A stretch of DNA of 64,000 nt from the NCBI GenBank assembly GCA_019310535.1, contig JAFDED010000003.1:1-64000 (forward strand), read 5' to 3'. This document shows positions 43,905-52,152 of the stretch, piece after piece; the stretch's first letter is position 1; each line of letters starts with the position of its first letter. The position numbers and the translations under genes are program-made. Source of the stretch: Deltaproteobacteria bacterium (GTDB taxonomy: Bacteria > Desulfobacterota > JAFDED01). The notes beneath the pieces are model-generated. The model was not told where the DNA came from. It was given only the letters and a program-made list of their open reading frames with translations, and did no database searches.

Positions 43905-45263
43905 ATGGAGCAGATTTATAAGTATATCGACGATAACTCCCAGCGGTTTATTTCAGAACTCAATACATTGTTAAAGCAGCCGTCCATCAGTTCACAGCGG
44001 ATAGGAGTGGAAGAGTGCGCCCGGCTGTTGGCAGGCATGATGGAGGATGTGGGCATCCGATGCGAGATCCTGCCCATGGGAGGTCTGAACAATCCCCCTC
44101 TGGTCTATGGCGAGATATTTTCCCCCGGTGCCAAAAAGACCGTGCTGATCTATGGTCACTTCGATGTACAGCCCCCGGAGCCGCTGGAAGCCTGGGATTC
44201 GCCCCCCTTCGAACCCACTATTCGTGATGGGCGCATCTATGCCCGGGGAAGCGCAGATAACAAGGGCCAGCTCTTCGCCCACATCAAGGCAGTGGAAGCT
44301 ATTATGAAGACCGCAAAGGATCTGCCGGTCAATCTAAAGTTTCTCTGCGACCCCGAGGAAGAAATCGGTAGTCCCAGCCTGGATGACTTTGTCAGGGCTC
44401 ACCCGGATCGATTCGCTGCTGACATGGCCTATAACTCCGACGGAGCCATGGACTCCTCAGGCCGCCCCATCCTGTCCTTCGGCAACCGGGGGACCTGTTA
44501 TCTGGAGATCAATTACCAGGAGGCCAATCGCGATCTCCATTCAGGCCAGTTCGGTGGGCCAGTCCCCAATCCCAACTGGCGGGTGATCGAATTTTTGAGC
44601 ACCCTGCACGATTCCACCGGCCGCGTGGCCATCGAAGGGTTCTATGACGACATCGTCCCCCCCACACCCGCAGAAAAGGAAGCGATGGCAAAGATTCCCT
44701 TCGACGAGGAAAAAACACGCCGGTATCTGGGGCTCAAGCGCTTTGATGGACCGGAGGATATGGGGTACTGGGAGAAGATTATGTTTCAGCCAACCCTGAA
44801 CATTTGCGGCTACAGTTCCGGGTACGGAGGCGAAGGCACCAAAACTGTTCTCCCGTGCAAAACCAGAGTGAAAATAGATATGAGGCTGGTGAAGAACCAG
44901 GTTCCCCGCGATATATTCGCGAAGTTCAAAAAACACATGGAGACACACGGGTTCGGAGACATGGAACTCAAGCTGCTGACAACGTACAACCCGGCAAAAA
45001 CATCCATAGACCATCCCATGAGCAAGGCTATTGTGGCTGGGGTGAAAAAGGCCTTTCAGAGCGATCCCATTCTTCATCCCGTAACGGGAGGGAGCAACCC
45101 CAGCAGCATTATCACTGATTTTCTGGGGATTCCCATTATCAAGGTCCCTTACGGCAGCCATGACGAATGCAACCATGCCCCCAATGAGAACCTCGTCATC
45201 GACCTTTTCATCAAGGGGATCAAGGCCAGCGCCACGGTATTTTATGAGCTGAGCGCGAGTTGA
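43905..45263 (+). CDS. M20-family metallopeptidase, copy 1
   Basis: A 452-residue M20 dipeptidase/deacylase. Zinc site: IYGHFDVQPPEP (His, Asp), the GSADNKGQ Asp, CDPEEEIGSPS with the catalytic Glu pair near residue 150, and SHDECNHAPNENL with the C-terminal His. Dimerisation lid between about residues 200 and 320. ATG after AGGAGG. Nearly identical in sequence and exactly equal in length to the gene at 46037. Confidence 0.93.
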   Translation: MEQIYKYIDDNSQRFISELNTLLKQPSISSQRIGVEECARLLAGMMEDVGIRCEILPMGGLNNPPLVYGEIFSPGAKKTVLIYGHFDVQPPEPLEAWDSPPFEPTIRDGRIYARGSADNKGQLFAHIKAVEAIMKTAKDLPVNLKFLCDPEEEIGSPSLDDFVRAHPDRFAADMAYNSDGAMDSSGRPILSFGNRGTCYLEINYQEANRDLHSGQFGGPVPNPNWRVIEFLSTLHDSTGRVAIEGFYDDIVPPTPAEKEAMAKIPFDEEKTRRYLGLKRFDGPEDMGYWEKIMFQPTLNICGYSSGYGGEGTKTVLPCKTRVKIDMRLVKNQVPRDIFAKFKKHMETHGFGDMELKLLTTYNPAKTSIDHPMSKAIVAGVKKAFQSDPILHPVTGGSNPSSIITDFLGIPIIKVPYGSHDECNHAPNENLVIDLFIKGIKASATVFYELSAS

Positions 45264-45332
45264 GCGGGGAGTGGATGGGGAGGGACCGGTTTTGAAATCG
45301 GCCTTTCAGACCGTTTAGTGAAGGAGCATGCA

Positions 45333-45887
45333 TTGAAAGTTGTGATACTGGTGGGAAGTCGCAATCCTGAAGGACAAACAGCGCGGGCGGCCGATGCATT
45401 CAAGGAAGGTGTCATACGAAAAGGGAGTCAGGCCGAAGCGGTGTTTTTGCCTCAGATGAAGATCGAGCGATGCCGTCAATGTGAGGAAAATGGGTGGGGT
45501 ATTTGCCGGACAGAGGGCCGGTGCGTGATCGAGGACGATTTCGCTATGCTGGTGGAAAAAATAAGGAATGCCGATGCCGCAGTCTTTGCCAGTCCCGTTT
45601 ATTTCCACGACCTTAGTGAGAGCCTGCGCTCTTTTCTCGACCGTCTGCGCCGCATTTGCCGGTGGCATGAGACCGGCAAGGACAGAATTGAGGGTAAAGC
45701 GGCCATCGGCATCTGCGTTGCGGGAGGCTCGGGAAACGGGGCACCGGCCTGCACGGTCAGCCTGGAAAAGGTGTTAACCTTCTGTGGTTTTCAGGCAGTG
45801 GACATGATCCCGGTACGACGGCAGAACCTTGAGATGAAACTGGCCATCCTCAGAGAAACCGGTGCGTGGCTGGCGACCAACGCATAG
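45333..45887 (+). CDS. flavodoxin-family NAD(P)H oxidoreductase, iron-sulfur flavoprotein-like
   Basis: A 184-residue FMN-binding fold: VVILVGSRNPEGQTARAADAF at the phosphate loop, then CRQCEENGWGIC and RC at residues about 47-65, a cysteine cluster like that of iron-sulfur flavoproteins, and FASPVYFHDLSESLRSFLDRL. I start at TTG 45333 because GAAGGAG is six bases upstream; a GTG at 45318 is possible. It is sandwiched between the two M20 genes. Confidence 0.82.
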   Translation: MKVVILVGSRNPEGQTARAADAFKEGVIRKGSQAEAVFLPQMKIERCRQCEENGWGICRTEGRCVIEDDFAMLVEKIRNADAAVFASPVYFHDLSESLRSFLDRLRRICRWHETGKDRIEGKAAIGICVAGGSGNGAPACTVSLEKVLTFCGFQAVDMIPVRRQNLEMKLAILRETGAWLATNA

Positions 45888-46036
45888 GTTCTCCTTGTTA
45901 AAGTCAGCTTTAAATATTTTGCGCATTTTCAATAAGCCATCAATAACACATACATTTTCTCTCTCATCCCAGTCTTATCAGGAACTGTTTGACGAGATGG
46001 AGGATATCTTTTGCGGTTATTGAGGAGGAGCACATG

Positions 46037-47395
46037 ATGGAGCGGATCTATCAATACATCGACAATAACTCTCAGCGCTTTATTTCGGAACTCTTTACTT
46101 TTTTGAAGCAGCCGTCCATCAGTTCTCAGCGGATAGGCGTGGAAGAGTGCGCCGGACTGCTGGCCGGAATGATGAAAGAGGCGGGGATACGTTGTGAGAT
46201 CCTGCCCATGGGAGGTCGTAACAATCCGCCTATGGTCTATGGAGAGATATCCTCCCCCGGCGCCAAAAAGACCGTGCTGATTTATGGACACTTCGACGTG
46301 CAGCCCCCGGAACCGCTGGAAGCCTGGGATTCGCCCCCCTTCGAGCCCGTCATTCGTGATGGGCGCATCTATGCCCGGGGAAGCGCGGATAACAAGGGCC
46401 AGCTCTTCGCCCACATCAAGGCAGTGGAAGCCATTATGAAAACCACAAAGGACCTGCCGGTCAATCTGAAGTTTCTGTGCGATCCCGAGGAAGAAATCGG
46501 CAGTCCCAGCCTGGACGACTTTATCCGGGCTAACTCCCATCGATTCTCTGCGGACGTTGCCTACAACTCCGATGGTGCCATGGACTCCTCAGGCCGCCCC
46601 ATCCTCTCCTTCGGGAACCGCGGCAACTGCCATGTGGAGATCAATCACCAGGAAGCTAACCGGGACTTGCATTCCGGCCAGTTCGGGGGTCCCGTCCCCA
46701 ATCCCAACTGGCATATGATTGACTTCTTGAGCACCTTGAGGGATTCAAACGGCCGCGTGGCCATCGAAGGGTTTTACGACGACATCGTCCCCCCAACGGC
46801 CGCCGAGAAGGATGTAATGGCAAAGATTCCCTTCGACGAGGAAAAAACACGTCGGTTCCTGGGGCTCAAGCAATTCGCCGGGCCGAAAGATATGGGGTAC
46901 TGGGAGAAAATCATGTTCCAGCCGACACTTGAGATCTGCGGCTATACCTCAGGATATGGGGGCGAAGGCACAAAGACGGTCCTGCCCTGTAAGACGAATG
47001 TGAAGATCAGCATGAGACTGGTAAAGAATCAGACTTCCTCCGATATCTTGCAGAAGTTCAAACAACACATGGAGAAGCACGGGTTTGGCGATTTAGAGGT
47101 AACGTTCCGTTACGGCTACAACCCGTCGAAGACGCCCATCGACCATCCCATGAGCAAAGCCGTGGTGGCGGGTGTGAAAAAAGCCTTTCAGAGCGATCCC
47201 ATTCTCTATCCCGTGACCGGTGGAAGCAACCCCAGCAGCATTATCACCGATTTTCTGGGGATTCCCATTATCAAAGTGCCGTATGGCAGCCATGACGAAT
47301 GCAACCATGCACCCAACGAGAACCTGGTCATCGACCTCTTCATCAAGGGCATCAAGTGCAGCGCCACGGTGTTTTACGAGCTGAGCAAGATCTGA
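46037..47395 (+). CDS. M20-family metallopeptidase, copy 2
   Basis: A 452-residue paralog of the gene at 43905, same motifs and same length, with most differences conservative. Two adjacent ATG codons (46034, 46037) follow GAGGAGGAG; the second aligns with the start of copy 1. Frame remains open upstream to 45989 but without similarity. The pair probably arose by a local duplication that included the gap. Confidence 0.93.
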   Translation: MERIYQYIDNNSQRFISELFTFLKQPSISSQRIGVEECAGLLAGMMKEAGIRCEILPMGGRNNPPMVYGEISSPGAKKTVLIYGHFDVQPPEPLEAWDSPPFEPVIRDGRIYARGSADNKGQLFAHIKAVEAIMKTTKDLPVNLKFLCDPEEEIGSPSLDDFIRANSHRFSADVAYNSDGAMDSSGRPILSFGNRGNCHVEINHQEANRDLHSGQFGGPVPNPNWHMIDFLSTLRDSNGRVAIEGFYDDIVPPTAAEKDVMAKIPFDEEKTRRFLGLKQFAGPKDMGYWEKIMFQPTLEICGYTSGYGGEGTKTVLPCKTNVKISMRLVKNQTSSDILQKFKQHMEKHGFGDLEVTFRYGYNPSKTPIDHPMSKAVVAGVKKAFQSDPILYPVTGGSNPSSIITDFLGIPIIKVPYGSHDECNHAPNENLVIDLFIKGIKCSATVFYELSKI

Positions 47396-47532
47396 TGTGA
47401 AAAGCTGATTATCAGGCATCAGGTTGCATGGATTTGGCTTGTACCCATAAATGTCGCCGGCAAAAATCCAGGGAAGGCTGGAAGGAGAAAAAAAGGGTAA
47501 TCAGGGAACGAGGGCATACTACGGTCTCGAAG

Positions 47533-47958
47533 TCACCGTTGGGTCTTGAATACCCGCACCTCGCCGCGGCAAGGATCCATGAACACCCGGTCCCCTGTCT
47601 GAATAATCTCGGTGGGGTCGGTGTCCAGGTCCGCCATGAGGGGAATGCCGGCCAATACCGCTCCCTGCACCATGATCGGATTGGTTACACGGAAGATGAG
47701 GCCCGCCGGAGCCATCCCGCGGCTCTTCATCTGGTGAAGCATCCAGGATGTTGCCACACCTCCCTTGGCCGTGGGGTGCACCAATATCAGCCCCACGTAG
47801 CTCATGCCATACAGATCGTGGGACTCTCTGGAAAAAATTCCCCGTTCCCTGTCCAGGTCGTATCGGGCGCTGAAACCGTGATGGGACACCAGCACCTTTG
47901 CCTCGATCTGCTCTCCCACCCCGGAATGCCCGCGCAGGATAATAACCCCGTCCTTCAT
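47533..47958 (-). CDS. aconitase X swivel domain protein (DUF126)
   Basis: A 141-residue protein of the DUF126 group, the small (swivel) subunit of two-part aconitase X enzymes: ILRGHSGVGEQIEAKVLVS, LILVHPTAKGGVATSWMLHQ and ADLDTDPTEIIQTGD. The large subunit is encoded on the other strand 274 bases away. It runs on the minus strand between two plus-strand genes, which is odd for a subunit pair. Confidence 0.85.
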   Translation of the reverse strand: MKDGVIILRGHSGVGEQIEAKVLVSHHGFSARYDLDRERGIFSRESHDLYGMSYVGLILVHPTAKGGVATSWMLHQMKSRGMAPAGLIFRVTNPIMVQGAVLAGIPLMADLDTDPTEIIQTGDRVFMDPCRGEVRVFKTQR

Positions 47959-48232
47959 CTAATGCCCTCTTTCTTGTGGTTCTCCTATTGTAATAACTGT
48001 TCTTTCTTTCAAGAACCGAAGACAGGTGTGCACGCACCATACCGGCCGATATCCATTGACAATGGAAATCTTATACGGTATATTCGCATCCGACCTTTGC
48101 CGATAGGACAACCAGAAGCTTGCGTAAAGAGATATTATCATACAGATACTTCACATGCAAGCGGTTGTCCCCGGATGCGCTGAGCGCAGCCCCAACTCAG
48201 GCACTGCTTTGAGCGCCTTTACAGGAACGTCA

Positions 48233-49483
48233 ATGGAGACCCTTATGAAACTGACCGACGAAGAAAAAGCCATGCTACAAGGAATCAGGGGGGAGGCAGT
48301 GCGCCGCGGCATGGAAATGCAGGTTGCGGTGGGCGAGTTTTTCGGGGCAGAGGACATGGTGCAGGTGCAGTCGGCTCATGTCATGTGCACATCCGACGCT
48401 CTGGACGATGCCGGTGCGACTTTTCTGGAAGAACTGGCCGGGGCGGGCGGGCGGTTCGTTGTGCCAACAACAACAAACGCCGGCAGCGTGGAATTCGATC
48501 ACGTGGAGTTACTCCAGCAGGACCCCTCCCACGTGGCGTTACAACGCCGTATTGACACCTCCATGGTGCGCATGGGTGCGCTTAACTGCTGCACGTGTAC
48601 AAACTACCAGGGGATTATGCCCCCGCGCTTCGGCGAGCATCTGGCCTGGGGAGACACGGGGGCGGTCATATTTGCCAACGCCGTCGCCGGTGCCCGGAGC
48701 AACTTCGAGGGCGGCCCTGCCGCCGTCGCGGCGGGACTTACGGGCCGCACGCCGCGGTACGGATTTCACCTTGACGCAACGCGCCGGGGGACGGTTCGCG
48801 TTGTGGTGCAGGAGCAGCCCCGCACGATCAGCGATTGGGGGACACTGGGGTGCTTCATCGGCCGAAAGGTTGACGACTACTGGCAAGTACCGGTGCTGGA
48901 AGGGAATCTCGGATATCCCGACGTTGATCGGCTCAAGCATCTGGGCGCGTCCCTGGCTAGTTACGGCTCTCTGGCCATGTTCCACATCCCGGGGATAACG
49001 CCTGAAATCCGGAGCACGGAGGAAGCCTTCGGGTTGCGTGAGCCTGACAGGATCATAGAGGTCCACCCCGGTGCCCTCCGGGAGACCTATGACTCGTTCC
49101 CCGCCGGAGACGGCTCCGTGGATCTGGTCATATTCGGCACGCCGCATTTGAGCCTCATGGAGGTCCACGACCTGGCCCGCCGCCTGGAGGGAAAGCGCGT
49201 CAACGCGAATGTGAAGCTTCTGCTCACCACCAGCAGCTTAGTCAAGAGCATGGCCGAGAGGCTCGGGCTTGTCCGGATCATCGAGGAGGCGGGAGGCACT
49301 TTCCTGTGCGGCGTGTGCTTCTACCTCATGTATCCGGCGGAAATAGCGAGGAAGCTGGGGGTGCGGTCGCTGGCCACCAATTCCGCAAAGCTGGCCAACA
49401 TCATAGCAGGAGCCGGCATCCGTCCCGTGCTTCGTGATGAAGAGACATGCATACAGGCGGCTGTCACCGGGAGAGTCGAGTAA
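48233..49483 (+). CDS. aconitase X catalytic subunit (DUF521)
   Basis: A 416-residue aconitase X large subunit: MKLTDEEKAMLQG, VQVQSAHVMCTSDALDDAG, VPTTTNAGSVEF, the cysteine-rich CCTCTNYQG (cluster ligand candidates) and GWTPEI-like HIPGITPEIRS, with FLCGVCFY near the C-terminus. Family members dehydrate hydroxy acids: cis-3-hydroxyproline in bacteria, phosphomevalonate in archaea. ATG 48233 is better than an upstream 48155 start. The true substrate is not clear from the context. Confidence 0.85.
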   Translation: METLMKLTDEEKAMLQGIRGEAVRRGMEMQVAVGEFFGAEDMVQVQSAHVMCTSDALDDAGATFLEELAGAGGRFVVPTTTNAGSVEFDHVELLQQDPSHVALQRRIDTSMVRMGALNCCTCTNYQGIMPPRFGEHLAWGDTGAVIFANAVAGARSNFEGGPAAVAAGLTGRTPRYGFHLDATRRGTVRVVVQEQPRTISDWGTLGCFIGRKVDDYWQVPVLEGNLGYPDVDRLKHLGASLASYGSLAMFHIPGITPEIRSTEEAFGLREPDRIIEVHPGALRETYDSFPAGDGSVDLVIFGTPHLSLMEVHDLARRLEGKRVNANVKLLLTTSSLVKSMAERLGLVRIIEEAGGTFLCGVCFYLMYPAEIARKLGVRSLATNSAKLANIIAGAGIRPVLRDEETCIQAAVTGRVE

Positions 49484-49607
49484 GTCATCGGCGCTTTTTT
49501 TTGAATTTTTGACGGGACATCAGGATGAACTAACGTAACTAAATAATTTGAAATTCGAAATTTTTTATTGATGCCACAGCAGGAAACGCAACAGGAGGTG
49601 AGCGATC

Positions 49608-50396
49608 ATGGAGAAGGCGTTTACTTTTGTTCCGATCCCAGCACGTTCTGCCAAACCACGGGAGACGGGGGTCACGATGATGATCGACTGGAACCTGGGA
49701 CCCATCAAACAAAGCGACCTGATGAAGCTGGTGCACCCGTTTGTAGATCTTGCCAAGATTGCGGTGGGAATTTCCGGCATCATCGACGCGAACATCCTGA
49801 GGGAAAAAATCGCTATTTATAACAGCTATCAGGCTGATCCGTTCATTGGAGGACAGTTCCTGGAATACTCCATTCATCACAAGGGACTGGATGTGGCCAA
49901 GCCGTATTTTGAGGAGTGCTGCAAGCTGGGCTTCAAGAGCGTCGAGGTCTCGGACAACTTCCTGAAGATCGCCCCTGAAGACAAGTATCGCATCATCCGC
50001 ACGGCCTGTGAGGAGTTCGGCCTGCGGGTGCTGGGCGAGGTGGGGGCCAAAACGGAGGTGAGCTCAGTTGATGACATGGTCCGCGGGATCGAGGGGTGCC
50101 TGCAGGCCGGCTCGTGGAAAGTTTTCGTGGAAGGCGCCGAGTTCATGGACAAGGAAAAGGGGGGCCTAGCCCGCCATGTGATCGATGGCATCGCGTCCCG
50201 CGTGGACCTCAAATATCTGATGTTTGAGCTGCCGGGCATTTGGATCCACAACGCCCATCCGCCTGAAATCCATGACATGACGATGTATTTCGTCCGGACA
50301 TACGGGCCTGAGGTCAACATCGCCAATGTAATGCCCGAGTGGGTCCTGGAGTTGGAGACATTGCGCACGGGAGTGGGAGTTTTAGGGCTCCATTAA
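49608..50396 (+). CDS. comA: phosphosulfolactate synthase family protein
   Basis: A 262-residue TIM-barrel of the ComA family, which adds sulfite to phosphoenolpyruvate to make (R)-phosphosulfolactate, the first step of coenzyme M and sulfolactate synthesis in archaea. Family stretches: GVTMMIDWNLGP, DLAKIAVGISGI, KLGFKSVEVSDNFLKI, GEVGAKTEV and VFVEGAEFMD. GGAGGTGAGCG is a strong ribosome site. ComB, ComC and later CoM genes are absent here, so the downstream pathway and indeed the substrate are not settled. Confidence 0.85.
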   Translation: MEKAFTFVPIPARSAKPRETGVTMMIDWNLGPIKQSDLMKLVHPFVDLAKIAVGISGIIDANILREKIAIYNSYQADPFIGGQFLEYSIHHKGLDVAKPYFEECCKLGFKSVEVSDNFLKIAPEDKYRIIRTACEEFGLRVLGEVGAKTEVSSVDDMVRGIEGCLQAGSWKVFVEGAEFMDKEKGGLARHVIDGIASRVDLKYLMFELPGIWIHNAHPPEIHDMTMYFVRTYGPEVNIANVMPEWVLELETLRTGVGVLGLH

Positions 50397-51015
50397 TCCC
50401 AAAAATGCAGTCAATGAACTCATAATAGCCTAAAAGCTTGATGGGAGAGGCGTCTCGACCCACCCTTCCACACAAAAAATGCTTGGCGAGACATCCCTCT
50501 ATAATTGTGGATTCATGCATTATTATTATTTATCGATTTTATATTGAATATCACCCCTCGATTTCTGCGAAACTGATTATAAAACAAGGCCTTAGGTATG
50601 TTTATTACCGCCGGTAAGAAAGTTAGCCATTTTCAACGGTGAGAAAGTATGTCGGGATCCAGTAGTGTCCGGTTAAGATATTTCATGATTTCCTCAAACG
50701 CTCACCATCAGGGCGTTATGGATCACATCGGATATCATATCCACATTGAACGGTTTCTGGATAAATCCTTTCAAATTTTTTTAAGGGTCTTTTACAACAT
50801 TTCTTCTCACTGATGGTCGCTTTTTGAGCTGACGTCAAGGATCAGAAAATCTTTATGGAGATGTTGTAGATTCTATTTTGATAAAGCGCAGTCCTTTTCC
50901 ATGACACTGATTATTTTGACGTGCTTGTCCACGGAGTACCAGATTTTTTCTATTATACCACACAAATTATGCGTTTGAGGGAGGGTCTCATTGCTGATTT
51001 CTGGATTTTCCCAAT
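50397..51015. other. intergenic region with a receiver-domain remnant
   Basis: No intact gene. Holds the response-regulator remnant at 50694-50857 and, at 50671-50688, AGTAGTGTCCGGTTAAGA, which looks like an insertion-sequence end. This is the right border of the catabolic island. Confidence 0.6.
50694..50857 (-). pseudogene. response-regulator receiver domain remnant
   Basis: On the minus strand the frame ending at 50694 reads KGFIQKPFNVDMISDVIHNAL, the canonical last beta strand and helix of a receiver domain, followed by a stop. Upstream in another frame is HKDFLILDVSS, like the strand before the phosphorylated Asp. The piece between is deleted or scrambled with several stops. Only fragments of 10-25 residues remain. 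Confidence 0.6.
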
Positions 51016-51606
51016 TTACCTGAACTTGGACATCTCCTTAATAATTTCCAATGCTCGATCCGGCTCTACATACCCCCATACGGCCCCCGCCTTCTTTCCA
51101 TTCATGTGCAGCAGGATCTGAGCGGCGATATTTGTGTCAAGTCTCTCCAGAAGGGTGCCCACATGTTCAGGGGGGGTTGATTCAAAAACTTTGGCCAATT
51201 TCGTGATTTTTTCTTCGATATGTTTATCTTTTTTGATTGTCAAAACCTTTAGCCTTGCGCTGATCTGGTTTATTTGGGCCAGTTTGTCCTCTATATCACG
51301 CTTGAGGGCCTTAAGCCGCTCTTCTTCGAGACGGAGTGCCTCTTCTTTTTCTTGGAGTTCCCTCTCTTTCTTTTCAATGAGCTCTATCAGACTTCTATGA
51401 TTCCCCTCTTCCTTTTTCTTCCCTCTCCCGTCTGAAGGGAGACGGTCCCCCTTGTCCTGCGAGGCCGTGTTTGCGGCCTCGGCCCGGCTAAATGTTATGG
51501 ACTCACCGGAGGTTTCAGCAAAAAGGGTAAAGAGTGTCAGTGAGGCCTTGATCAAAACCCCGACAATTAGTATACACATCAAAAACCGGATTTTCCTCTC
51601 CGCCAT
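51016..51606 (-). CDS. MotE-like flagellar protein
   Basis: A 196-residue protein with an N-terminal membrane anchor (residues 8-30), a Lys/Glu coiled coil from about 70 to 125, and a C-terminal MgtE-N-like domain (residues 130-190; KVFESTPPEHVGTLLERLD, IAAQILLHM). That layout matches MotE, the periplasmic chaperone of the MotC/stator system, and related proteins at the end of flagellar operons. Last gene of the operon. Confidence 0.75.
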   Translation of the reverse strand: MAERKIRFLMCILIVGVLIKASLTLFTLFAETSGESITFSRAEAANTASQDKGDRLPSDGRGKKKEEGNHRSLIELIEKKERELQEKEEALRLEEERLKALKRDIEDKLAQINQISARLKVLTIKKDKHIEEKITKLAKVFESTPPEHVGTLLERLDTNIAAQILLHMNGKKAGAVWGYVEPDRALEIIKEMSKFR

Positions 51607-51636
51607 ATCGCTATCCTCAAAAGGTGGAGAACATGA

Positions 51637-52146
51637 TCAATCAAGGAGATCCTTCTTCGAGTTGTTGTCTGGAATATTCAAGTCAGCGTGCGCTTTTTTA
51701 TCGATTCCGGACGATGCAATCATGTATCGTCGGATGCTTGTTTCATCCATGAACTCCCGCTCCAATTTGTTCATCACTTGGGTAAACTTCAACCAAGCCT
51801 TCTCCCTTAACTTCTCCAGAGCTTTCCTTCTTGTTGAAGCTTGAATTAGCGCTTTTTTTGCCCTCTCCAACTCTTCTTCCACCAGCAAGAGCTTTTTACG
51901 CTGTTGATCAACCAGATGTGCGGTTTGATGAATGAACCGTCTGTACAGTTCGATCTTCTCGATCTGCATCCCCTCCTGTATTTGAGATTGCAACTCCTTC
52001 ACATTCCGTTCCCGCTCATTCTTGTATCCTTCGAGAACCAACGATTCTTTTTCCAATCTCCGCTGGATTTCGGAAAAATTTGTCTGTTGCTTCTCCTCAA
52101 GCAGCTTTTGATGATCGTAGAGGGTTTGAAACGGAAAATTGAACAA
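51637..52146 (-). CDS. fliJ: flagellar export protein FliJ
   Basis: A 169-residue coiled-coil protein right after fliI. Long helices with heptads (LEEKQQTNFSEIQRRLEKE, KEKLREKAWLKFTQVMNKLE), typical FliJ length. FliJ is the central stalk of the export ATPase. Position between fliI and the MotE-like gene is the standard order. Little sequence identity is expected in this family. Confidence 0.85.
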   Translation of the reverse strand: MFNFPFQTLYDHQKLLEEKQQTNFSEIQRRLEKESLVLEGYKNERERNVKELQSQIQEGMQIEKIELYRRFIHQTAHLVDQQRKKLLLVEEELERAKKALIQASTRRKALEKLREKAWLKFTQVMNKLEREFMDETSIRRYMIASSGIDKKAHADLNIPDNNSKKDLLD

Positions 52147-52152
52147 GGCTTA

